DNA from: Pseudomonas floridensis
Lineage (GTDB): Bacteria; Pseudomonadota; Gammaproteobacteria; Pseudomonadales; Pseudomonadaceae
Direction: 5' to 3'
DNA length: 64,000 nt
Assembly (NCBI RefSeq): GCF_002087235.1
Contig: NZ_MUIO01000012.1
Coordinates: 62,001 to 126,000, forward strand
This document shows positions 36,813 to 44,863 of this stretch, in pieces (the stretch's first letter is position 1; the number at the start of each line of letters is the position of its first letter). Below the pieces are notes generated by a model that was not told the DNA's origin, did no database searches, and worked only from the letters and a program-made list of their open reading frames with translations. Made by a program: the position numbers and the translations under genes.

Positions 36813-37835
36813 TTATTGGGCTGCCTGGGTTTTCGCGACCAGGGCGGGATCGGTCTGGACCGCTTCGATACGGCTGATCAGATCCTTATAAGGCGCGCCG
36901 TACTTGTCGCGCACCGGCTGGGTCGCGTCATAGAAGGCTTTTTTCTGCTCAGGCGTCAGGGTGATGAATTCCACACCCGCAGCCTTGAGCTTGGCCTCGT
37001 CAGCGGCCGACGCCTTGTCCCACAGGGCGCGTTCTTCCAGCTGCGCTTCGCGTGCCACTTTCTTCACCAGCGCCTGTTGCTCTGCAGACAGCTTGTTCCA
37101 GGTGGTTTTGGCCATCACCACCGGCTCTGGCAGGATCAGGTGCTCGGTCATGGTGTAGAACTTGGCGTTCTGGTAGTGGTTGTGCTGGAAGTAGGTCGGC
37201 GGGTTGTTTTCCGCGCCATCGATCACGCCAGTCTGCAGGGCGCTGAAAATCTCCCCGGTAGCCATGGCGATGCCGTTGCCGCCCATGTCGTTGATGGTGT
37301 CGATGAACACCGGGTTGCCCTGGACGCGAATCTTCATGCCCTTGAGGTCGGCGATGCTGCGCACCGGCTTCTTGGTGTAAAGGTTGCGCGTGCCGCCGTC
37401 CATCCAGGCCAGTGCGACCATGTTGAAGTTGGAGTTGCTGATCTTGTCGAGCATCTCCTGGCCGATTTCACCGTCGATGATGGTGCGCATGTGTGCCTGG
37501 TCGCGGAACACGAACGGCAGGTTGAAGGCGTTGACGTCCGGCACGACCGGCCCGACGATCCCGAGGCTGACGCGGGTCATCTGGATGGCGCCGGACTGCA
37601 CCTGCTCGACGACTTCCTTTTCAGAGCCCAGCACGCCACCGGCGAACATCTTGAAGCTGATCTCGCCCTTGCTTTGTTCTTCCAGCTTTTTGCCCATGTT
37701 CTGCTCGGCCACCACGGGTGGGTAGCCGGCAGGGTGCACTTCGGCGAACTTGATTCTGACGTCCGCCTGGGCCAGGCCTGCCATGCAGAACGCGAGCGGA
37801 AGTGCAGCGGTGAGGAGTGTGCGTTTGAAGTCCAT
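36813..37835 (-). CDS. dctP: TRAP transporter substrate-binding protein DctP
   Basis: Periplasmic solute-binding protein of 340 residues. A signal peptide (MDFKRTLLTAALPLAFCMAG, cleavage near LAQA) precedes the DctP fold with 'FAEVHPAGYPPVVAEQNMGK', 'VSLGIVGPVVPDVNAFNLPFVF' and 'NLYTKKPVRSIADLKGMKIRVQ', where an Arg (KIRVQ) binds the substrate carboxylate. Galacturonate/glucuronate as ligand is inferred from the adjoining uronate dehydrogenase. Confidence 0.93.
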   Translation of the reverse strand: MDFKRTLLTAALPLAFCMAGLAQADVRIKFAEVHPAGYPPVVAEQNMGKKLEEQSKGEISFKMFAGGVLGSEKEVVEQVQSGAIQMTRVSLGIVGPVVPDVNAFNLPFVFRDQAHMRTIIDGEIGQEMLDKISNSNFNMVALAWMDGGTRNLYTKKPVRSIADLKGMKIRVQGNPVFIDTINDMGGNGIAMATGEIFSALQTGVIDGAENNPPTYFQHNHYQNAKFYTMTEHLILPEPVVMAKTTWNKLSAEQQALVKKVAREAQLEERALWDKASAADEAKLKAAGVEFITLTPEQKKAFYDATQPVRDKYGAPYKDLISRIEAVQTDPALVAKTQAAQ

Positions 37836-37891
37836 GGATATCTCCGATTTTCTTGTTTTTGGTCGGTGTCGACAGATTCAGTCTGGTTGTA

Positions 37892-38776
37892 TCAGTCCCG
37901 GAACTGTGGCTCCTCCAGGCCTTTGACGCCGGGTCGCAAGGCGAACACACCACCGGCGAGTGGCTGATCGCTCAGGTCGCCACCAGGGCGGATCGACGTC
38001 ACGAACAGGGTGTCCAGGTTCGGGCCGCCGAAAGCGCACATGGCAGGTTTTTTTACGGGCACGACCAGCGAACGGTCAAGCTTGCCCTGTGGGGTGAAAC
38101 GGTGGATCAGACCGGCGTCGTTGCCGCAGATCCAGTAACAGCCGTCGGTGTCGATGGCTGCACCATCCGGGCGCCCCAGATGATGGTTCATGTCCACGAA
38201 CAGGCGGCGGTTGTGGGGTGTGCCGCTGTCGGTGTCGTAATCGAACGCCCAGATCTTCTGCACGCTGGGGTGCGAGTCGGACAGGTACATGGTCTTGCCG
38301 TCCGGGCTGAACGCCAGGCCGTTGGGCACGATGAAATCCTTGAGCACTGGTTCCAGTGTCTCTTGCCCGGCGCTGTAGCGATACATCGCGCCGACCACTG
38401 CGCCAGCGTTCATGTCCATCAGCATGGTGCCGGCCCAGAAACGACCCTGACGGTCACAACGACCATCATTGAAGCGCATGCCGGATTGAGCATGCTGCAC
38501 GTCGACCAGCGGCGTGCTGCTCAGGGTTTCACCTTCGCCGGGGTGCAGGTGGAACAGGCCGCTTTCCATACCGGCGACCCAGCCACCTTTGCCGTCGGCC
38601 GCGATGCAGGCCAGCATCTGCGGGGCTTTCCAGTGGCGGGTACTGCCATCGCCCGGGTTCCAGCAATGCAGATGACCTGCGGGGATGTCCACCCAGTAAA
38701 GCGCTTGGTCACGCGCGCTCCAGACAGGGCTTTCACCGGTGGCGTTCTGTGCATCGAGAATCAGTTCGGCATCCAT
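37892..38776 (-). CDS. SMP-30/gluconolactonase-family sugar lactonase
   Basis: Six-bladed beta-propeller lactonase of 294 residues. It has 'GESPVWSARDQALYWVDIPAG' with the metal-binding Glu, 'RFNDGRCDRQGRFWAGTM', 'PNGLAFSPDGKTMYLSDS' and 'GRPDGAAIDTDGCYWICG' with metal-binding Asn and Asp. In the uronate oxidation pathway it would open the aldaro-lactone made by Udh to galactarate or glucarate. It lies 45 bases downstream of udh. Confidence 0.9.
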   Translation of the reverse strand: MDAELILDAQNATGESPVWSARDQALYWVDIPAGHLHCWNPGDGSTRHWKAPQMLACIAADGKGGWVAGMESGLFHLHPGEGETLSSTPLVDVQHAQSGMRFNDGRCDRQGRFWAGTMLMDMNAGAVVGAMYRYSAGQETLEPVLKDFIVPNGLAFSPDGKTMYLSDSHPSVQKIWAFDYDTDSGTPHNRRLFVDMNHHLGRPDGAAIDTDGCYWICGNDAGLIHRFTPQGKLDRSLVVPVKKPAMCAFGGPNLDTLFVTSIRPGGDLSDQPLAGGVFALRPGVKGLEEPQFRD

Positions 38777-38821
38777 GGCGGCGAGTGTCTCCAGGGCTGT
38801 TCAGAAAGGGTTGAGCAATGC

Positions 38822-39649
38822 TTACTCGTCGCCGAACGGCCCGGACGCCACGAAAGCGCCGCCCTGATAGACCATCGCCGGGTCATCGGCGGCCGGCATT
38901 GGCTGGGCTTCGACTTTGTCGCGAAACACTTCCGAACTGTCCTTGGGGGTGTAGCCCAGATGGCTGGCCAGACGGTTGTCCCACCACACGGTCTTGTTGT
39001 CCGAGACGCCGTAAACCACGGTGTGGCCGACGTTCGGCGTGTACAGGGAGCGCTCGAGCAATTGGGTCAGGTCGTCGAAGCTGAGCCAGGTGCTCATCAT
39101 TCTGCGGTTCTGCGGTTCTGGAAACGAAGAGCCGATGCGGATGCTGACGGTTTCGATGCCGTAGCGATCGAAGTAAAAGCTGGCCATGTCCTCGCCGTAG
39201 GATTTGGACAGACCGTAATAGCTGTCCGGACGGCGCGGCGAGTGCGCGTCGATGGTCTCGTCCTGCTTGTAGAAACCGATCACGTGGTTGGAACTGGCGA
39301 AAATTACGCGCTTGACGCCATGACGGCGGGCAGCTTCGTAAATGTGGAAAACGCCGCAGATGTTGGCACCGAGGATTTCTTCGAAGGGACGCTCAACCGA
39401 CACGCCGCCGAAATGCAGAATCGCGTCCACGCCTTCTACCAGGCGATGAACGGCGTCCTTGTCGGAGAGATCACAGATCTGGATTTCTTCATGGCTGCCT
39501 GCCGCCGGTGCCATCTCGGCGATATCGGACAGCCGCAGGATGTTTGCATAAGGGCGCAGGGTTTCGCGCAGTACCTTGCCCAGGCCACCTGCCGCGCCTG
39601 TCAGCAGGAGGCGATTGAAGGGAGTTTGGGGGGTGTGAGCCGATGCCAT
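38822..39649 (-). CDS. udh: uronate dehydrogenase
   Basis: NAD-dependent oxidation of D-galacturonate or D-glucuronate to the aldarolactone. 275 residues with Rossmann loop 'LLLTGAAGGLGKVLRE', 'ICDLSDKDAV', 'ILHFGGVSVERPFEEIL', the SSNHVIGFY segment and catalytic 'YYGLSKSYGED' (YxxxK). The enzyme of this type was purified and studied from P. syringae, and the sequence closely fits what I recall of it. First gene of a minus-strand operon (udh, lactonase, dctP, dctQ, dctM), preceded by a clear regulated promoter. Confidence 0.95.
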   Translation of the reverse strand: MASAHTPQTPFNRLLLTGAAGGLGKVLRETLRPYANILRLSDIAEMAPAAGSHEEIQICDLSDKDAVHRLVEGVDAILHFGGVSVERPFEEILGANICGVFHIYEAARRHGVKRVIFASSNHVIGFYKQDETIDAHSPRRPDSYYGLSKSYGEDMASFYFDRYGIETVSIRIGSSFPEPQNRRMMSTWLSFDDLTQLLERSLYTPNVGHTVVYGVSDNKTVWWDNRLASHLGYTPKDSSEVFRDKVEAQPMPAADDPAMVYQGGAFVASGPFGDE

Positions 39650-39681
39650 GGGGACGCTTCCTGATTGTTATTTTTTGTCAT

Positions 39682-39733
39682 CTGTTGTCGTATGACTTGC
39701 CTGATTATCGGCACCGCATACGCTGATTGTCAA
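39682..39733 (-). promoter_or_regulatory. udh promoter with operator at the start site
   Basis: Minus strand: -35 TTGACA (39733-39728), 18-base spacer, -10 GATAAT (39709-39704). Overlapping the start point is the operator-like GTCATACGACAAC (39696-39684 on the minus strand), flanked by a further ATGAC. The layout repeats almost base for base upstream of oprD (41403-41453), so a shared repressor, probably a GntR-family uronate regulator, is likely. Confidence 0.7.
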
Positions 39734-39828
39734 CGCGGCCAAGGTATAAAGTCGTCGCTGCGCGAGCCGCTGCTTAGACGCCTCAACGCGACCGGGCTCA
39801 CGCTGAAAAATGAGCCCGGTGCGCTGCT

Positions 39829-41097
39829 TCAGAGCAACGAAAGCGGGTAGCTGATGAAGATCCGGTTTTCATCGAATTCGTTGGTGCTGAAGTCGCGACG
39901 CAGGCTTGAATTGCGCCACTTGACGTTCAGGTTCTTGAACGTGCCGCTTTGTATGGTGTAAGCCAGTTCAGACTCGCGCCCCCATTCCTTGCCGTCGGTG
40001 ATGTTGCCGGTGTGCACGTTGTCGCCGCTGATGTAACGGTTCATCAGGGTCAGGCCGGGCACGCCCAACACGGCAAAATTATAGTCGTGACGCAACTGCC
40101 AGGATTTTTCCTTGGCGTTATCGTAGCTGGAGTTATAGCTGTCGTTGGCCAGCGTGCCACCACTGGTGCCGTTGACGCGCATCCAGGCGGTGTCGCCGCT
40201 GAGTTTCTGCAGACCGACGTAAAAGGTGCTGCCGCCGTAACGAGCCGACAGCAACGCGTAGGCGGTCTTGTTGTCCAGATCGCCGGCCAGCTTGTTGCCG
40301 TCCTCTTTGCCGATGAAGTAGCCCAGGTTGGCGCCGAGGGTCCAGTCGCCGAACGTCTGGGTGTGCAGCAGATTGAAGAACTGCTGCTGGTAGATGTCCT
40401 GCAGTTCCGAGTACCAGACGCCTACTTGCGTACGTTTTTCATTGAACACGTACTCACCACCGCCGAAGTTGAAACGGTCCGAGGTGAAGGCCCCGCGACC
40501 GTTCATCGACATGTCTTCCATGCTGGCGTCGTTGCGCGGGCTGTTGCCGCGGAACTGGCCGCCGTACAGCGTCAGGCCGTCGATTTCCTTGGAGGTGATC
40601 TGCCCGCCCTGGAAGGTTTGCGGCAGTGAGCGACCGTCATCGGAACGCAGTATCGGCAGTACCGGCATCCATTCGCCGACCTTGAGTTCGGTCTTCGAGA
40701 CGCGTGCCTTGCCCGCCACGCCCAGACGACCGAAGTCATCCGCCGGACGACCATCGCTGTGGATCGGCAGCAACTGCGTGCCGCCGGTGCCGCGCCCGCC
40801 GTCCAGCTTGATTGAATACAGCCCCAGCACATCGACACCGAAACCGACGGTGCCCTGCGTGAAGCCGGACTTGGCGTCGAGGATGAAGTTCTGCGTCCAC
40901 TCTTCGGCTTTGCCCTGCGGCGCAGCGCTGCTGGGATAGGCCGGGTTGGTGAAGTTACGGTTGAAGTAGGCGTTGCGCAGCGTGAGTGTGGCTTTGGTGT
41001 CGTCCACAAAACCTTCTGCCATGCCGAGCATCGGGCAGAGCAGCGTCATGCTGCCCACGCCCATAAGGACGCGTGAACGGGTGGTGTGAGATGTCAT
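39829..41097 (-). CDS. OprD-family outer-membrane porin
   Basis: Substrate-specific porin of 422 residues, 18-strand barrel. A signal peptide (to about residue 27, 'MLGMAEGFVDD') is followed by 'LTLRNAYFNRNF' and 'AEEWTQNFILDAKSGFTQGTVGFGVDVLG', the usual opening of OprD barrels; the C-terminus lacks a terminal Phe but ends in hydrophobic YPLSLL. I use the ATG at 41097; upstream in-frame starts would put extra residues before the signal peptide. The promoter matching that of udh suggests it admits uronic acids or their oligomers. Confidence 0.9.
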   Translation of the reverse strand: MTSHTTRSRVLMGVGSMTLLCPMLGMAEGFVDDTKATLTLRNAYFNRNFTNPAYPSSAAPQGKAEEWTQNFILDAKSGFTQGTVGFGVDVLGLYSIKLDGGRGTGGTQLLPIHSDGRPADDFGRLGVAGKARVSKTELKVGEWMPVLPILRSDDGRSLPQTFQGGQITSKEIDGLTLYGGQFRGNSPRNDASMEDMSMNGRGAFTSDRFNFGGGEYVFNEKRTQVGVWYSELQDIYQQQFFNLLHTQTFGDWTLGANLGYFIGKEDGNKLAGDLDNKTAYALLSARYGGSTFYVGLQKLSGDTAWMRVNGTSGGTLANDSYNSSYDNAKEKSWQLRHDYNFAVLGVPGLTLMNRYISGDNVHTGNITDGKEWGRESELAYTIQSGTFKNLNVKWRNSSLRRDFSTNEFDENRIFISYPLSLL

Positions 41098-41402
41098 TGT
41101 TATTAAGCTCCCTTGCTTGACGAAACTGTCCCTCTTTCTCTGACTGTGCGCAGGCAACAGCCGACAACTGCGAGGATTATGTGATGCCTGTTCAAGGCAT
41201 GATCCCGACCGAAATGCAGCCGGATACCGTTCGCTGGCGATCAGCGAGCGCTATAAAACACGAGTGTCATCGGGTGTTGCGAAAGGACTGCTCCCTGCCG
41301 CGGCGACGGCGATCCAGGGCGTAACGCAAGGTAAGACGGATGTGCAGACGAAGGTCTTCATCGGATGGGCCTCAGCATTGTTTTTATTGTTTTGGCGTCA
41401 TA

Positions 41403-41453
41403 GGTTGTCGTACAACCGCGCTGATTATTTACAGGCTGCGTAAGGTTTGTCAA
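41403..41453 (-). promoter_or_regulatory. oprD promoter with palindromic operator
   Basis: Minus strand: -35 TTGACA (41453-41448), 18-base spacer, -10 AATAAT (41429-41424). The transcription start region is covered by the palindrome GGTTGTCGTACAACC (41403-41417; arms GGTTGT/ACAACC). Spacing of all elements equals that at udh. A leader of about 320 bases to the porin gene follows; I see no gene in it. The divergent SDR gene may share the operator. Confidence 0.7.
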
Positions 41454-41577
41454 CGCGCGTTTGGTCGAAGATTTGCCATTCTGACGGGCCTTGAAAGGCC
41501 GTGCATGAATGAGAGTGAACGCTGGCACGGGCTGCACAGTCCACCAGACACGTATTCACTTTTCAGGAGCGCATTAC

Positions 41578-42342
41578 ATGAATCGTTTCACCGAAAAAGT
41601 CGTGTTGGTCACAGGAGCCGGTTCCGGCATCGGCGAAGCCACGGCCAAGCGTTTTGCCCGGGAAGGCGCCAAGGTCGTACTGGTTGGCCGCAATGAAGAA
41701 AAGCTGAACAAGGTGGTCGCGCAACTGGAAGGCGAGGGGCATCTGGTGCGCGCCACGGATGTCGCCGACCTCAGCGACGTCGAGGCGCTTTTCAAGCAAG
41801 TGGCCAGTCAGTTCGGCCGACTGGACGTACTGGTCAACAACGCCGGTATCGTGAAGTCCGGCAAGGTCACCGAGCTTGAAGTGCAGGACTGGAAAGAGCT
41901 GATGTCGGTGGACCTGGACGGCGTGTTCTATTGCACTCGCACCGCCATGCCTGCATTGATCGCCAGCAAGGGCAATATCGTCAACGTATCGTCGGTGTCC
42001 GGTCTGGGCGGCGATTGGGGCATGAGTTTCTACAACGCGGCCAAGGGCGCAATCACCAACTTCACCCGAGCGCTGGCGATGGATCACGGCGCTGACGGTG
42101 TTCGCGTCAACGCAGTGTGCCCTTCGCTGACGCGCAGTGAACTGACCGAAGACATGCTCGATAACCAGGCGCTGATGGCCAAGTTCAAGGAGCGTATCGC
42201 GCTGGGCCGTGCTGCCGAGCCGGAAGACATCGGCGACGTGATTGCCTTCCTGGCCAGTGACGATGCGCGTTTCGTGACCGGCGTCAATCTGCCGGTGGAC
42301 GGCGGCCTTTCGGCCTCCAATGGTCAGCCACCGCAGGCCTGA
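41578..42342 (+). CDS. short-chain dehydrogenase/reductase
   Basis: Classical SDR of 254 residues: cofactor loop 'TGAGSGIGEATAKRF', 'NNAG', catalytic Ser in 'VNVSSVSGLGGDWG', 'YNAAKGAITN' (YxxxK) and the C-terminal 'DDARFVTGVNLPVDGG'. The ATG at 41578 has CAGGAG upstream. The substrate is unknown; its place beside the uronate genes and the shared operator region suggest a sugar-acid step, which is inference. Confidence 0.88.
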   Translation: MNRFTEKVVLVTGAGSGIGEATAKRFAREGAKVVLVGRNEEKLNKVVAQLEGEGHLVRATDVADLSDVEALFKQVASQFGRLDVLVNNAGIVKSGKVTELEVQDWKELMSVDLDGVFYCTRTAMPALIASKGNIVNVSSVSGLGGDWGMSFYNAAKGAITNFTRALAMDHGADGVRVNAVCPSLTRSELTEDMLDNQALMAKFKERIALGRAAEPEDIGDVIAFLASDDARFVTGVNLPVDGGLSASNGQPPQA

Positions 42343-42354
42343 GTCAGATCTGTT

Positions 42355-42382
42355 CGGTCATGCCCATGCAGGGGCATGACCG
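42355..42382. terminator. hairpin after SDR gene
   Basis: CGGTCATGCCC (42355-42365) pairs perfectly with GGGCATGACCG (42372-42382) across a 6-base loop, 12 bases after the SDR stop. The downstream T-run is weak (TTTTC near 42395). The remaining stretch to 42672 has no gene that I can support. Confidence 0.5.
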
Positions 42383-42672
42383 ATCGGTGACGCGTTTTCG
42401 TGCCTGCACCGCCCTGTAAATCTGCTGAAACGCCCGTTACCACCCATCGCCAAACGCCGCTGGCCTGCGAATTGGCTGCCACACTGACCTTCAGAAAACC
42501 CTGACCGCTCGCCGCGCCATCGGCTTGCGAAAGCGTCAGGCGTTCAGCCACGACTCCGACCTTTCGATCCGTTCAACGCCTGCGAGCCTGCCTCTCGGGC
42601 GGTAGCCATGCCTGTGGCGAGCCTGGCGTCCTGATCACCGATCCCCTTCTCATCCAACACGCTGGAACCCTC

Positions 42673-43503
42673 ATGTTGAGCGCTCACCTTGCGCCGGCTG
42701 CTGGTCCCCTGGATCTGCTGCGCAGTCTCTGGCGCCACCGACAATTGATCATCACCATGACCCGGCGCGAAGTCATTGGCCGCTATCGCGGTTCGGTGAT
42801 TGGTATCGCCTGGTCATTCTTCAATCCGCTGCTGATGCTGGCGGTTTACACCTTCGTATTTTCCGAAGTGTTTCAAGCTCGCTGGGTCGGCCAGGACACC
42901 AGCAAAAGCGGCTTCGCGGTGCTGCTGTTCGTGGGCATGATCGTGCACGGGTTGTTTGCCGAATGCGCGACCCGTTCGCCGTCGCTGATCATGAGCAACG
43001 GCAATTACGTGAAGAAGGTGCTGTTTCCGCTCGAAGTGCTGTCGGTGGTGACGCTGGGGGCGGCGCTGTTCCACACCGGGGTCAGCCTGATCGTGCTGTT
43101 GCTGGCGCAGTGGGTGCTGACCCATACCCTTTACTGGACCGCATTTCTGTTGCCGCTGGTGTTGCTGCCACTGGCGATCGCGACACTGGGTTTCAGCTGG
43201 TTGCTGGCGGCGCTCGGCGTCTATCTGCGCGACGTCGGCCAGGTGATTGGCGTGTTGACCACCGTGCTGCTGTTTATCTCGCCAGTGCTCTACCCGGTGG
43301 CCGCCTTGCCGCCAGCGTATCGGCCGTGGCTACAGCTCAACCCGCTGACCTACATCATTGAAGAAAGCCGCAACGTGCTGCTGTTCGGGCGTTGGCCGGA
43401 CTGGCAAAGCCTGGCGCTGGCGATGCTGATCGCCTGTGCGATCGCCGTCGCGGGCTTTGGACTCTTTCAGAAAGCCCGCAAGGGGTTTGCCGATGTCCTC
43501 TGA
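42673..43503 (+). CDS. wzm: Wzm, ABC transporter permease for polysaccharide export
   Basis: ABC-2 type permease of 276 residues with six hydrophobic helices. The family landmark 'RREVIGRYRGSVIGIAWSF' is near the start, then 'VLFPLEVLSVV', 'GVYLRDVGQVIGVLTT' and 'LNPLTYIIEESRNVL'. Exports lipid-linked O-polysaccharide across the inner membrane with Wzt. The start of wzt lies inside its 3' end (11-base overlap). First gene of the wzm-wzt-glycosyltransferase operon. Confidence 0.92.
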   Translation: MLSAHLAPAAGPLDLLRSLWRHRQLIITMTRREVIGRYRGSVIGIAWSFFNPLLMLAVYTFVFSEVFQARWVGQDTSKSGFAVLLFVGMIVHGLFAECATRSPSLIMSNGNYVKKVLFPLEVLSVVTLGAALFHTGVSLIVLLLAQWVLTHTLYWTAFLLPLVLLPLAIATLGFSWLLAALGVYLRDVGQVIGVLTTVLLFISPVLYPVAALPPAYRPWLQLNPLTYIIEESRNVLLFGRWPDWQSLALAMLIACAIAVAGFGLFQKARKGFADVL

Positions 43504-44863
43504 CGAGATCGCGATCAGCGTGCGCGACATTTCCAAATGCTATTACACCTACGAGCGGCCCGTGGACCGGCTGCTGCATTCACTCGTGCCCAGGCTGCAG
43601 CGGCGTCTGGGAAGGCCGGTCAGCGCCTACGGTCAGGAATTCTGGGCGCTGCGCAACGTCGACTTCGAGATCCGGCGCGGTGAAACGGTCGGCATCGTCG
43701 GGCGTAACGGCTCGGGGAAATCGACGCTGCTGCAAATCATCTGCGGCACCATGCGTCCGTCCGGCGGTTCGGTACACACCGAGGGCCGTGTCGGGGCATT
43801 GCTAGAGCTGGGCTCGGGGTTCAATCCCGAGTTCACCGGCCGGGAGAATGTTTACCTCAACGCATCGGTACTAGGCCTGAGCCGAGAGGAAGTCGATCAG
43901 CGGTTCAGCGCCATCGCCGGGTTTGCCGACATCGGCGATTTCATCGATCAACCGGTCAAGACCTACTCCAGCGGCATGGTGGTGCGGCTGGCGTTTGCCG
44001 TTCAGGCACAGGTCGATCCGCACATCCTGATCGTCGACGAAGCGCTGTCGGTCGGCGACGCAAAATTTCAGGCCAAATGCTTCGAGCGACTGCGGCAACT
44101 CAAGCACAACGGCATCAGCATTCTGTTGGTTACTCATGCCAGCGAACAGGTGGTCACGCACTGCAACCGGGCGATTCTGCTGGAAGGCGGCCGCGTGGAA
44201 ATGAGCGGGCCTCCGCGCGCGGTCGTCAATCGCTACATGGACCTGCTGTTCGGTCGTGATCGACGCATGACGCCAGCGGTGCCAAATGCTGCGACGAATG
44301 ACCCTGTCCCGTCAGCGCCGGTATTCCCCGAGCAAGGCCCGGCCCTGAATTTTGAGCAGGATGCCTTCGATGTCCGGCCTGGTTTCAATCGCCACGAGTA
44401 CCGCTGGGGCGATGGCGCTGCCTGCTTGATGGACTTTCATCTGGCGGTCCGCGACGAGGCGTTTCCCCCGAGCATCGAGTCAGGCAGCGAGGTGCGTCTG
44501 TACGTGGCCATCCGCTTCAACCAGCGGGTCAGCCATCCGGTGTTGGGCTTCACGATCAAGACCAAGGAAGGGGTGACGGTCTACGGCACCAACTCCTACC
44601 TGCTGGACTGTGAAGCCAGCCGACACTTATACGAACCGGGCGCGCAGCTCAGGGCCTGTCTGCGGTTCAGGAACCGACTGGCCACTGGCGATTACTTCAT
44701 TTCGCTGGGTGTCGCTTCCCGCCACGGTGAAGACATCGTGCCTCACGACCGGCGTTACGACGCCATTCACTTTATTGTTGCCCCGACCCCCACGCTGTTC
44801 GGGCTGGTCGATCTGGCCCTCACCATGGACTTCGATCAGGTACAGCACAATGATCCAGCTTGA
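43493..44863 (+). CDS. wzt: Wzt, ABC transporter ATPase with carbohydrate-binding domain
   Basis: 456 residues. Nucleotide-binding domain (about 5-245): Walker A 'GIVGRNGSGKSTLLQII', signature 'YSSGMVVRLAFAVQ' and Walker B 'ILIVDEALSVGD'. A C-terminal domain (about 300-455) of the Wzt-C type ('ALNFEQDAFDVRPGFNRHEYRWGDG', in pieces, and 'VRLYVAIRFNQRVSHPVLGF') binds the polysaccharide; in O9a-type systems it reads a terminal cap. Its end overlaps the next gene by 14 bases. The ATG at 43493 has AAGGGG upstream. Confidence 0.93.
   Translation: MSSDEIAISVRDISKCYYTYERPVDRLLHSLVPRLQRRLGRPVSAYGQEFWALRNVDFEIRRGETVGIVGRNGSGKSTLLQIICGTMRPSGGSVHTEGRVGALLELGSGFNPEFTGRENVYLNASVLGLSREEVDQRFSAIAGFADIGDFIDQPVKTYSSGMVVRLAFAVQAQVDPHILIVDEALSVGDAKFQAKCFERLRQLKHNGISILLVTHASEQVVTHCNRAILLEGGRVEMSGPPRAVVNRYMDLLFGRDRRMTPAVPNAATNDPVPSAPVFPEQGPALNFEQDAFDVRPGFNRHEYRWGDGAACLMDFHLAVRDEAFPPSIESGSEVRLYVAIRFNQRVSHPVLGFTIKTKEGVTVYGTNSYLLDCEASRHLYEPGAQLRACLRFRNRLATGDYFISLGVASRHGEDIVPHDRRYDAIHFIVAPTPTLFGLVDLALTMDFDQVQHNDPA

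Noticed and set aside
37853-39664. Plus-strand frame of 603 codons opposite the lactonase and udh genes
   Set aside because: No domain seen; both minus-strand genes are certain and the plus frame is an antisense shadow.
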